Positions 1 to 5,777 of a stretch of DNA of 5,777 bases are shown here, in pieces. The notes below the pieces were generated by a model. That model saw only the letters and a program-made list of their open reading frames with translations, was not told where the DNA came from and ran no database searches. Source of the stretch: Bacteroidia bacterium (GTDB lineage: Bacteria > Bacteroidota > Bacteroidia > Bacteroidales > UBA12481); assembly GCA_026391235.1 (NCBI GenBank), contig JAPLDV010000496.1, forward strand, positions 1 to 5,777, written 5' to 3'. Numbering within the stretch: the first letter of the stretch is position 1; each line of letters begins with the position of its first letter. The position numbers were made by a program, and so were the translations under genes.

Positions 1-1587
1 CAGGGTAAAGTCTTTGACCTTCCCTGTTTTCCCAACAACATATTGATCAATGGTTTCGTTGTGAACACTTACTATTCTTCCGTCTTTTGTGGCTCTGGTG
101 TCAATCTCCACAAAATCACAACCAAGGTCAATTGCCTTCTGAAAGGCCGGGAGCGAGTTCTCCGGAATACCGATGTGCGCACCACGGTGGGCAATTACGT
201 AGATATCACCATTTTTAAGTTTTGGAAAATAGTCTTTTACTACGGCCTGAACTTTACCATCGGGTTCTTTGGCAAAAGCCCATTCAGGAACCGCTTTTAT
301 TGCATCCATAAAATTGTGGATCACATCGGTATGACAATCTTCCTGCCATCCACCTTCTCTCAGCCAGTGCCATTCCCCGGTCTGATCACAGACAACGCCA
401 TCTTCCCTTATAAAATAGGTGATCCACGATAAGTTCCGGAATGCCATGTCCCTGTATTTTTCTCCACCCCCTGCTGCATAAAACAGGGCCGCCACTGCTC
501 CAAATGTTGAGTTGATCCCACCCCAGGCACGTTTGTCTGTATCCTGTTCGAAATTCCTAAGTGTAAACTGGATGCACGATTCTGCATGCTCTTTCCAAAG
601 GGGATCTAGTGTATCTTGCTTTTCTATCAGGTAGCGGGCCATGTTCAGCGGAGCCCAGGCATTCCTGTTATCTTCCTTTGGCTGGTCCTCAAAAAACTGA
701 ACCCACAAACACTTATCGCGGTCATCAGGAGCTTTGAACTGGTAATTGATGATCCAGTTCCATAATTCATCACGCGATTTCTTGAATTCAGGATAGCCCA
801 TAGCAATCAGTCCATCGAACAGGCGTAAATTGTAAACCATGTTTCCGCTTCGTTCGCCCCAGTATTTGCCGGTGACCGCATCTGCCCGAAAGGGCCAGGG
901 AGAATGAAGTGCATCCCCATCGCGCATATTTTTCATCAAAATCCGGGCATTATGGATCGCCTGATCAAAGTACTTTTTGTCATTCGTCACCTTAAAAAGC
1001 TCTAAAAGAGCATATCCTGCAATACCACCTTTATCAGGTTCAATGACATCTTTGCCATAGTCGGCATCATTCTGGGCACTTTTTTTCAAAGGAAAATCGG
1101 TGATAATTCCAGTAGAACGTGTGAAATTGGGATAAACGCCCGTATTTGAAGTATTGGCTTCCTTTACGAGATAGTCGCCCATTTTTTTTGCCACTTCAAG
1201 CACCCGGCCATCGGTCCTGCCTTTATATTCCCAATACTTCAGGTAAGAGATAATACCCATCCCATTTTGTGTGGCAGGAATAAAATCATTCCGGTAGGGT
1301 TCGTAATTCTCATCCATAAAAGTGATGTAAACATAGGATGGATATCCATGTTCGTTTACCGGAGCTCTCAGATACCAATTCATTTCCCTTTCAAGTGCAT
1401 TGTCCCAGGTAGTCCAGGGAACCAGCTTTGGTTCCTTTTTGTTGTCGTCATACACTGCATCATGCCAGCCAATCTTTGCTGGCATATAATTGAAGCCGGA
1501 TTGGGCGGGTAACTTTGTTCGCTGTACTAAAATCAAAGAAGTAACAGCGAAAAGGACAATAAAAAAAATGCGCGGGGTAGTTGTCAT
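1..1587 (-). CDS. Alpha/alpha-barrel domain fused to glycerophosphodiester phosphodiesterase (3' end missing)
   Basis: The frame opens with ATG at 1587-1585 and stays open for 529 codons to the window edge, so the C-terminus is missing. Residues 7-21 are hydrophobic (signal peptide or anchor, no lipobox), predicting export. Residues about 30-455 are rich in Trp, Tyr and helical stretches (for example GMGIISYLKYWEYKG near 109-123), resembling six-hairpin glycosidase or epimerase-like alpha/alpha barrels; I cannot name a family or its catalytic residues. From about 461 a GDPD domain begins: AHRG with H467/R468, PEN at 475-477, VEID with E494 and D496, and VHNE with H509. These match the family's His-Arg, metal-binding Glu/Asp and second catalytic His, with the usual 27- and 15-residue spacings, so this part looks active. 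GDPD enzymes cleave glycerol phosphodiesters to glycerol-3-phosphate and an alcohol; the true substrate here is unknown. The gene starts 3 bp after the WG-repeat gene's stop, suggesting coupled translation. The GDPD call is firm; the N-terminal call is only fold-level. Confidence 0.87.
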   Translation of the reverse strand, partial: MTTTPRIFFIVLFAVTSLILVQRTKLPAQSGFNYMPAKIGWHDAVYDDNKKEPKLVPWTTWDNALEREMNWYLRAPVNEHGYPSYVYITFMDENYEPYRNDFIPATQNGMGIISYLKYWEYKGRTDGRVLEVAKKMGDYLVKEANTSNTGVYPNFTRSTGIITDFPLKKSAQNDADYGKDVIEPDKGGIAGYALLELFKVTNDKKYFDQAIHNARILMKNMRDGDALHSPWPFRADAVTGKYWGERSGNMVYNLRLFDGLIAMGYPEFKKSRDELWNWIINYQFKAPDDRDKCLWVQFFEDQPKEDNRNAWAPLNMARYLIEKQDTLDPLWKEHAESCIQFTLRNFEQDTDKRAWGGINSTFGAVAALFYAAGGGEKYRDMAFRNLSWITYFIREDGVVCDQTGEWHWLREGGWQEDCHTDVIHNFMDAIKAVPEWAFAKEPDGKVQAVVKDYFPKLKNGDIYVIAHRGAHIGIPENSLPAFQKAIDLGCDFVEIDTRATKDGRIVSVHNETIDQYVVGKTGKVKDFTL

Positions 1588-1590
1588 TTT

Positions 1591-2028
1591 CTATATTTTA
1601 ATAATCTTCCACTTCCCGTTCAGTTTTACATGTGCCATGCCTTTGTAACAGCAGGTTCCATGGTAGTTGTAAGAGTCTTCATAAATTGGAGGAACAACTT
1701 CCTTGCCATCCTTATCTATGAATCCGTATTTATCACCAAGCTTAACTGCTGCATATCCGCCAATAAATTTCCAGGTATTATCGTACTTCGGCGGAATGAT
1801 CTCCCTTCCTTTCCGGTCTACATATCCATATTTCCCATTCAGTCTGACAGCGGCCATTCCTTCCCCGATGGTATAAGCCAAATCATATTTAGGTGCGACG
1901 ATGACCTGGCCTTTTGCATCTTTATATCCGTACTTGTCATTAGTGCCGGAATAAAAAGGAACGATCTGTGCGTTCAGCATCGTTCCACATATTATGGTCA
2001 ACAGCAAAATAATGATTTTCATTTTCAT
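1591..2028 (-). CDS. Small exported WG-repeat protein
   Basis: This 145-residue protein begins with a signal peptide (basic MKMK, a hydrophobic run, likely cleavage after LNA at residue 20), so it probably acts in the periplasm or at the cell surface. C14 is not in a proper lipobox. The mature part is almost entirely WG (KWG) repeats: residues 31-64, 65-98 and 99-137, then a stub GKWKIIKI. Each unit carries a GKYGYVD-like turn, a KG.E/V..P.YD segment and an AAVKL-like end. The third unit is about five residues longer and carries adjacent cysteines C126-C127. WG repeats are beta-rich modules of poorly defined, probably binding or scaffolding, function; no catalytic residues are seen. Many WG proteins are longer, so this is a minimal form. 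The gene lies 29 bp after the GH92 gene and 3 bp before the GDPD fusion, so it is probably co-transcribed with them. ATG at 2028 is used; an in-frame ATG at 2022 would remove only two residues. No Shine-Dalgarno sequence is evident. Confidence 0.9.
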   Translation of the reverse strand: MKMKIIILLLTIICGTMLNAQIVPFYSGTNDKYGYKDAKGQVIVAPKYDLAYTIGEGMAAVRLNGKYGYVDRKGREIIPPKYDNTWKFIGGYAAVKLGDKYGFIDKDGKEVVPPIYEDSYNYHGTCCYKGMAHVKLNGKWKIIKI

Positions 2029-2057
2029 ATTATTTTGGGAAACACTTGATTTATTTT

Positions 2058-4298
2058 TCAGTTGTTAATTTTCCCCGGCAGATCTTCCGCCCTCGTTCCC
2101 CAGGTTTCCGATGGCTTGCCGCCCATGTAAAACACTAACTCGCCGCCTTTCATAATATCCGAATGTTTGATGAATGACCTGGAGTAAGGGATTCCGTTCA
2201 GTGTTGCCTTTTGGATGTATATATTTTGCATACTCAGGTTTTCAGCTTTGACAACAAAGTGCTTTCCATTGCTGAGCTTGAATTCTGATCTGTTGGCAAG
2301 CGGGCTGCCAAAAACGTATTCGCCATTTGCGGGATTAACAGGATAAAATCCTATTGAACTCATTACATACCAGGCACTCATTTGCCCGCAATCGTCGTTG
2401 CCGCATAAGCCATAAGGTTTATTGCTATAAAATTTGGTCAGAATATGGTTCACCTTGCCGGCCGTTTGCCAGGGTTTGCCCACGTAGCTATACAGATAAG
2501 GAACATGGTGGCTTGGCTCGTTAGAAAACTCAGATAACCCGTAGAATCCATGATTTTTTATCTCCCCGTAAGGTGCATCGGGTGCATCATAAAGTGCATC
2601 CAGCTTTTGAGCGAATTTGTCATTTCCTCCCATCGCATGAATTAGGCCATCCACATCCTGCGGAACATACCATGTGTAAATCCAGGCATTGCCCTCCTGA
2701 AAGCCAATGGATTCCTTAGGATTGAAAGGAAGCATCCATTTACCTTCAGAGTCTTTGGGCCGGACAAATCCGGTGGCTGGATCGAATACATTTTTCCAGT
2801 ACCCGCTTCTTTTCATGAATTCATCGTATTCCGGTAACCGGTTCATTTTTTTTGCCGCCTGGGCAATACACCAATCATCAAAGGCATACTCAACGGGTTT
2901 GGTTACCCCTCGCTGCCTGGGGTCGAGTTCGTCAGGCACATATTCATATTGACGGTAGAAATCAGATTCGCGGATATCCTGGCTGGAGGTTTCTATCATC
3001 GCCTCAAGTGCCAGATTGTAATCAAAGCCCTGTATGTCTTTTAAAATGGCATCAGCAATGATTGGAACAGCATGATAACCGGGCATAACATTAGCTTCGC
3101 TGAAATAAAGCTCCCATGATGGAAGAAGGCCATATTGTTTGTAGAACTCAAGGTATGAATTAATAATATCCGGTAGCCGCTCGGTTTGTGTCAATGTAAA
3201 TAATGGTGCTGCCGCACGATAGGTATCCCACAACGAGTTCAGTGTGTAGATGTTTTTACCCTCCTGGATTTTTTTATCTGCACCCGAATACTTACCCAAA
3301 GCATCGTCGAAACGAAAAGGTGCAAAGTAGCAGTGATAAGCCGCTGTGTAAAATGTTTCCAGGAATGCCCGGTCGGCGGATATCACTTTTATCTTGCTCA
3401 GCTCCCTCTCCCAGGCATCTCCGGCATTTTTTTTTACAGCTTCAAAATCCCAATCCCTTATCTCCTTCAAACCCTCCATTGCCCCTTCGATATTTGCTGA
3501 ACTGATCGCTACCTTAACCAGTATCTGTTCCCCGTTTTTTGTAGCAGGAAATGAGAGATAAGAGCTTACCATGACGGCTCTTGCCTCCTGGTTCGATTTT
3601 ATCCGGGTGCTATCTGCAAAAATCACAATATCGTCAAAAGGTTTGCTGGTCTGAGCGGCAAAGAAAATCCAGCGTTCACCGACAAAACCAATCGACCGGC
3701 GAAATCCAACAACTGTGCTGTCATTGATTTTTTTGAAATAGCACTCCAAAGGCAGGTCGCCATTATGACCAACTCTGGCTTCATTTCCGTTACCGAAACC
3801 TAAATCAATTTTAATGGAAGTTTTTTTACTCTCCGGAAAGGTGTAGCGATGAAGACCGCAATGCATGGTGGCCGTTAGTTCCGCCTTGATATTGAACGTT
3901 TTGAGCAGCACGGAGTAATAACCCGGTGTAGCTGTCTCTTCCTTATGAGAAAACTCACTTCTGATAATGTTTGGTGCAGCCTCCGTATTGACTATGGGAA
4001 ACAATGAGATATCGGACAGATCCTCGGCACCTGTTCCGCTGAAATGGGTGTGACTGAAACCTGCAATTTTATTACTGCTGTAGTGGTAGCCGCTGCACCA
4101 GTTGTATCCATGCTCTCCATTGTCAGGACTCAGCTGTACCATTCCAAATGGGACGAGGGCTCCGGGAAAGGTGTGCCCATCTTCATCGGTGCCGATAAAT
4201 GGATTGACATAGTCGATGATCCGTTCCTGAGTAGCCTGTTTACACGCAGCCAACGAGATGATCGCCAATAGAATCAGGATATTTCTTCGATTCATCAT
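2058..4298 (-). CDS. GH92 family alpha-mannosidase, lipoprotein
   Basis: This is a complete 746-residue protein, the usual GH92 size. GH92 enzymes are calcium-dependent, inverting exo-alpha-mannosidases that trim mannose from N-glycans, mannans and related glycans. The N-terminus is a lipoprotein signal with lipobox LAAC (C19), so the enzyme is probably membrane-anchored. Family hallmarks run in order: VNPFIGT (31-37), GHTFPGALVPFGMVQLSPD (41-59), SGYHYS (69-74), HTHFSGTG (83-90), LWDTYR (356-361), GFQEGNAW (532-539), NEPSHH (593-598) and GNDDCGQMSAW (633-643). E535 sits where GH92 mannosidases have the general acid, and D635/D636 lie in the acidic motif linked to the catalytic base, so it looks active. 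The residues before NEPSHH are SEFS rather than the HG I recall from typical alpha-1,2-mannosidases, so linkage preference is uncertain. The gene follows the DUF3089 gene by 54 bp and has tandem ATG codons at 4298 and 4295; no Shine-Dalgarno sequence or internal promoter is clear. Confidence 0.97.
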   Translation of the reverse strand: MMNRRNILILLAIISLAACKQATQERIIDYVNPFIGTDEDGHTFPGALVPFGMVQLSPDNGEHGYNWCSGYHYSSNKIAGFSHTHFSGTGAEDLSDISLFPIVNTEAAPNIIRSEFSHKEETATPGYYSVLLKTFNIKAELTATMHCGLHRYTFPESKKTSIKIDLGFGNGNEARVGHNGDLPLECYFKKINDSTVVGFRRSIGFVGERWIFFAAQTSKPFDDIVIFADSTRIKSNQEARAVMVSSYLSFPATKNGEQILVKVAISSANIEGAMEGLKEIRDWDFEAVKKNAGDAWERELSKIKVISADRAFLETFYTAAYHCYFAPFRFDDALGKYSGADKKIQEGKNIYTLNSLWDTYRAAAPLFTLTQTERLPDIINSYLEFYKQYGLLPSWELYFSEANVMPGYHAVPIIADAILKDIQGFDYNLALEAMIETSSQDIRESDFYRQYEYVPDELDPRQRGVTKPVEYAFDDWCIAQAAKKMNRLPEYDEFMKRSGYWKNVFDPATGFVRPKDSEGKWMLPFNPKESIGFQEGNAWIYTWYVPQDVDGLIHAMGGNDKFAQKLDALYDAPDAPYGEIKNHGFYGLSEFSNEPSHHVPYLYSYVGKPWQTAGKVNHILTKFYSNKPYGLCGNDDCGQMSAWYVMSSIGFYPVNPANGEYVFGSPLANRSEFKLSNGKHFVVKAENLSMQNIYIQKATLNGIPYSRSFIKHSDIMKGGELVFYMGGKPSETWGTRAEDLPGKINN

Positions 4299-4352
4299 TT
4301 GTTATGTTCAGAGATATGGTAATCTTTGATGTAAGTGGCAGAAATGTTACGA

Positions 4353-5363
4353 TCATTTTATTCCATAATAGGCATCAATGCGTTCTTTCACGTTTTGCCT
4401 GATATTCATCCAGAATAGGTTATAATCATAAGCATGCAGGTTAGCCCGTGGAGAAATCCTTTTTACCGGCTGTTCAAGATCAACCCAAAGGATTCTGGTT
4501 GTCGGTTCAATTCCGGCACCAGCAGTATGCGGGATGATGGATTTGAACCCATTCATAACTCCCAGATGAAGGTCGGGTGTTGCCCACTGCGGAGAGGTTG
4601 TCCAGGTTAGCGGGTTGACGCATACCGAATTTCCGTTCTCCGCTTGTATCTCATTGCGGATCTTCCCTTTTGCGAAACTGCGCCATCCGACAAAACAGCC
4701 GGTTTGACGGGCACTGTCTCCAACCGGGATATTCTTGAAAGCATCATGTTTTATCTGATAGCCAACTATATATGCGCAAACTAATCTTTTTTGCAAAGGT
4801 GTCCCATCGAAAAATTCCTGCAATAACCTGATGGCATGAAGACTTCCCTGGCTGTGGGAAGCGATAATGATCGGACGGTTATCGTTGTAATTTTCAAGAT
4901 AATAGAGAAATGCTTTCCGCACATCGCTGTAAGCAAGATCAAAAGCCTCTTTGGCCCTGGGTGTTTCCATCGCATAAAAGGCTTCCATATTTGCCTGACG
5001 GTAACGAGGGGCGAATACCCTGCAGCTGCCGTTAAATACAGTAGCCTGAAAGCGTATCGACCTGTAATTGGTCATCAGGTTGGCTTTCAAATTGCGAAGG
5101 CCTGCATTCCAGGCTGCATTTTCTTTTTCGGAAAAATAGGAGGTCGGATGAATAAAAAATACATCCACACGCTGGTCTCTGATCTCCTCTTTTAAAAATG
5201 CAGGGACCTTGTCGCTCTGATCTCTTTTGAAAGGGGATGCGGCCCAATTCTTGGATTTACTATAATCAGGTTCGGATGCTTCCCGAACGGTGCTCCTGCT
5301 TTGAGCAATGGCCGAAGAGAGCAGAAGAGCAGCAATAACAAAAAAAAGAGCCGTTCTTTTCAT
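4353..5363 (-). CDS. Exported DUF3089 alpha/beta-hydrolase
   Basis: The product is 336 residues from the ATG at 5363. The frame extends ten codons further to a TTG at 5393, but the ATG is preferred: it places MKRTALFFVIAALLLSSAIA directly at the N-terminus as a signal peptide, with cleavage before Q21, and the upstream extension overlaps a candidate promoter. The mature protein shows the DUF3089 pattern: NWAASPF near 39-45, VDVFFIHPTSYF near 66-77, CRVFAPRYRQA near 114-124, the nucleophile elbow ASHSQGS with S171 as likely catalytic Ser, and a C-terminal LHAYDYNLFW motif near 309-318 that may supply the catalytic His (H310). The family is related to lipases and esterases, but its substrates are undefined. 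Placement between two GH92 genes suggests removal of an ester or acyl group from the same glycan or glycolipid; this is inference. It is probably the first gene of an operon with GH92, WG and the GDPD fusion. Confidence 0.9.
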   Translation of the reverse strand: MKRTALFFVIAALLLSSAIAQSRSTVREASEPDYSKSKNWAASPFKRDQSDKVPAFLKEEIRDQRVDVFFIHPTSYFSEKENAAWNAGLRNLKANLMTNYRSIRFQATVFNGSCRVFAPRYRQANMEAFYAMETPRAKEAFDLAYSDVRKAFLYYLENYNDNRPIIIASHSQGSLHAIRLLQEFFDGTPLQKRLVCAYIVGYQIKHDAFKNIPVGDSARQTGCFVGWRSFAKGKIRNEIQAENGNSVCVNPLTWTTSPQWATPDLHLGVMNGFKSIIPHTAGAGIEPTTRILWVDLEQPVKRISPRANLHAYDYNLFWMNIRQNVKERIDAYYGIK

Positions 5364-5380
5364 ATCATGATGACATACGC

Positions 5381-5410
5381 GAAAAGTACACAATCTAGGT
5401 TAAAGACCAA
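5381..5410 (-). promoter_or_regulatory. Candidate Bacteroidota promoter for the DUF3089-GH92-WG-GDPD operon
   Basis: On the minus strand TTGG (5410-5407) is followed after 18 bases by TACTTTTC (5388-5381). The second element matches seven of eight positions of the Bacteroidota -7 consensus TAnnTTTG, and the first resembles the -33 TTTG-like box, with spacing close to normal. Transcription would start around 5375, giving a leader of roughly ten bases before the ATG at 5363, and would exclude the alternative TTG start. It lies in the widest intergenic gap of the window. Such short AT-rich motifs occur by chance, so this is tentative. Confidence 0.35.
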
Positions 5411-5462
5411 TGTTTTAACGTGATAAATATTCCGTTACAACCTTTAGAATGCCTATTTGTTT

Positions 5463-5493
5463 CCACGTCCCGCCTCCTGGTAAACGGGCATGG
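5463..5493 (-). terminator. Imperfect hairpin after the upstream GH92 gene
   Basis: About 16 bases after the TAG stop of the partial GH92 gene, the minus strand carries CCATGCCCG (5493-5485) and CGGGACGTGG (5472-5463). They pair over nine base pairs, with one G-T wobble and one bulged A, around a 12-base loop. No T-run follows (the next bases are AAACAAATAGG), so it is not a classical intrinsic terminator. It could be a weak terminator, an mRNA-stabilising 3' structure, or chance. Confidence 0.3.
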
Positions 5494-5509
5494 ACGCAAA
5501 TATGCATCC

Positions 5510-5777
5510 CTACGGGTGCGGAGGCAAACCGGGTTTTTCGCTCATCTCAAAACGTAATACACCTCCTTGCGCTATCTCTGCATGCGTAAACCAATACCGA
5601 TCGAGCAGAATGTCATTTAACCAGACTCTGCGAACATATTTTTTCCGAGGGGCATAGTTATCTGCCACAATGGTGAGAAGCTTATCTCCGATTTTCATTT
5701 CAGCCTTTTCGAAAAGCGGAGCCCCGATCTGATATACATCTGAACCGGCTACCGGATAAAAACCCAGGGCGCTGAAT
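5510..5777 (-). CDS. Second GH92 family protein, C-terminal end only
   Basis: The frame enters from the window edge (first complete codon at 5776-5774) and ends with TAG at 5512-5510, giving 88 visible residues. They match the GH92 C-terminal beta-domain: SALGFYPV, YQIGAPLFEKAEM, an ADNYAP segment, RRVWLNDILLDRYWFTHAEIA and GGVLRFEMSEKP. Each block aligns with the end of the complete GH92 at 2058-4298 (SSIGFYPV, YVFGSPL, KAENLS, ATLNGIPYSRSFIKHSDI, GGELVFYMGGKP), but the sequences differ widely, so this is a diverged paralogue rather than a recent copy. It ends GLPPHP after EKP and lacks the Trp-Gly that often follows there. The ATG at 5698 is internal, not a start. Catalytic motifs lie outside the window, so activity and linkage cannot be judged. 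The DUF3089 gene follows after 146 bp on the same strand. Confidence 0.88.
   Translation of the reverse strand, partial: FSALGFYPVAGSDVYQIGAPLFEKAEMKIGDKLLTIVADNYAPRKKYVRRVWLNDILLDRYWFTHAEIAQGGVLRFEMSEKPGLPPHP

Noticed and set aside
43..432. Plus-strand open frame of 129 codons
   Set aside because: It lies antisense to the GDPD fusion, whose minus-strand frame holds clear family motifs; the plus-strand translation has no recognisable domain.
1630..2049. Plus-strand open frame of 139 codons
   Set aside because: It is a mirror of the WG-repeat gene, which has a signal peptide and clear repeats on the minus strand.
2573..2600. GTGCATC occurring three times within 28 bases
   Set aside because: It falls inside the GH92 coding region, where it encodes an Asp-Ala-rich loop (YDAPDAPY); two in-phase copies explain it without a regulatory role.
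2058..4298. GH92 as a mannosyl-phosphodiesterase variant
   Set aside because: As I recall, that type lacks the general-acid Glu; here GFQEGNAW keeps E535, favouring an ordinary alpha-mannosidase.
4299..4352. Internal promoter between DUF3089 and GH92
   Set aside because: No TAnnTTTG-like element with a suitably spaced upstream box was found in the 54 bases, so co-transcription is simpler.
4836..5195. Plus-strand open frame of 119 codons
   Set aside because: It is antisense to the DUF3089 catalytic core and has no recognisable motif of its own.
5032..5247. Minus-strand open frame of 71 codons in another phase
   Set aside because: It overlaps the DUF3089 gene fully; its translation looks like an out-of-frame reading of conserved hydrolase sequence.

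Overview
The window looks like a Bacteroidota chromosome fragment, probably part of an accessory glycan-degradation locus. The signs are GH92 alpha-mannosidase-type enzymes, a lipoprotein signal on one of them, a WG-repeat protein, a DUF3089 hydrolase, start regions without recognisable Shine-Dalgarno sequences, and a possible Bacteroidota-type promoter (TTGG then TACTTTTC, read on the minus strand). No SusC/SusD pair, sulfatase, regulator, tRNA, rRNA, CRISPR array or insertion sequence is visible. Genus and species cannot be told from this sequence.

All genes lie on the minus strand, so transcription runs from high to low coordinates. In that order: (1) 5777-5510, the last 88 residues of a protein recognisable as a GH92 C-terminus, cut by the window edge; (2) a 146-bp gap with an imperfect hairpin after gene 1 and a candidate promoter just before gene 3; (3) 5363-4353, an exported DUF3089 alpha/beta-hydrolase; (4) 4298-2058, a complete GH92 lipoprotein; (5) 2028-1591, a small exported WG-repeat protein; (6) 1587-1, an open frame without a stop in the window, which joins an alpha/alpha-barrel-like N-terminal region to the start of a glycerophosphodiester phosphodiesterase (GDPD) domain. 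Spacing tightens along the row (146, 54, 29 and 3 bp). This suggests that the last four genes form one operon started from the promoter near 5400, with the WG and GDPD-fusion genes possibly translationally coupled.

Together the products look like a cell-envelope set: two mannosidase-family enzymes, an esterase/lipase-like hydrolase, and a possible bifunctional enzyme pairing a sugar-cleaving-type fold with a phosphodiesterase. My inference is that the locus handles a mannose-containing glycan carrying phosphodiester and possibly ester groups, such as a phosphomannan, a phosphorylated envelope polymer or a GPI-like glycan. The sequence does not prove this. The GDPD fusion is the most unusual element. 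There is no gene-free stretch longer than 300 bases.
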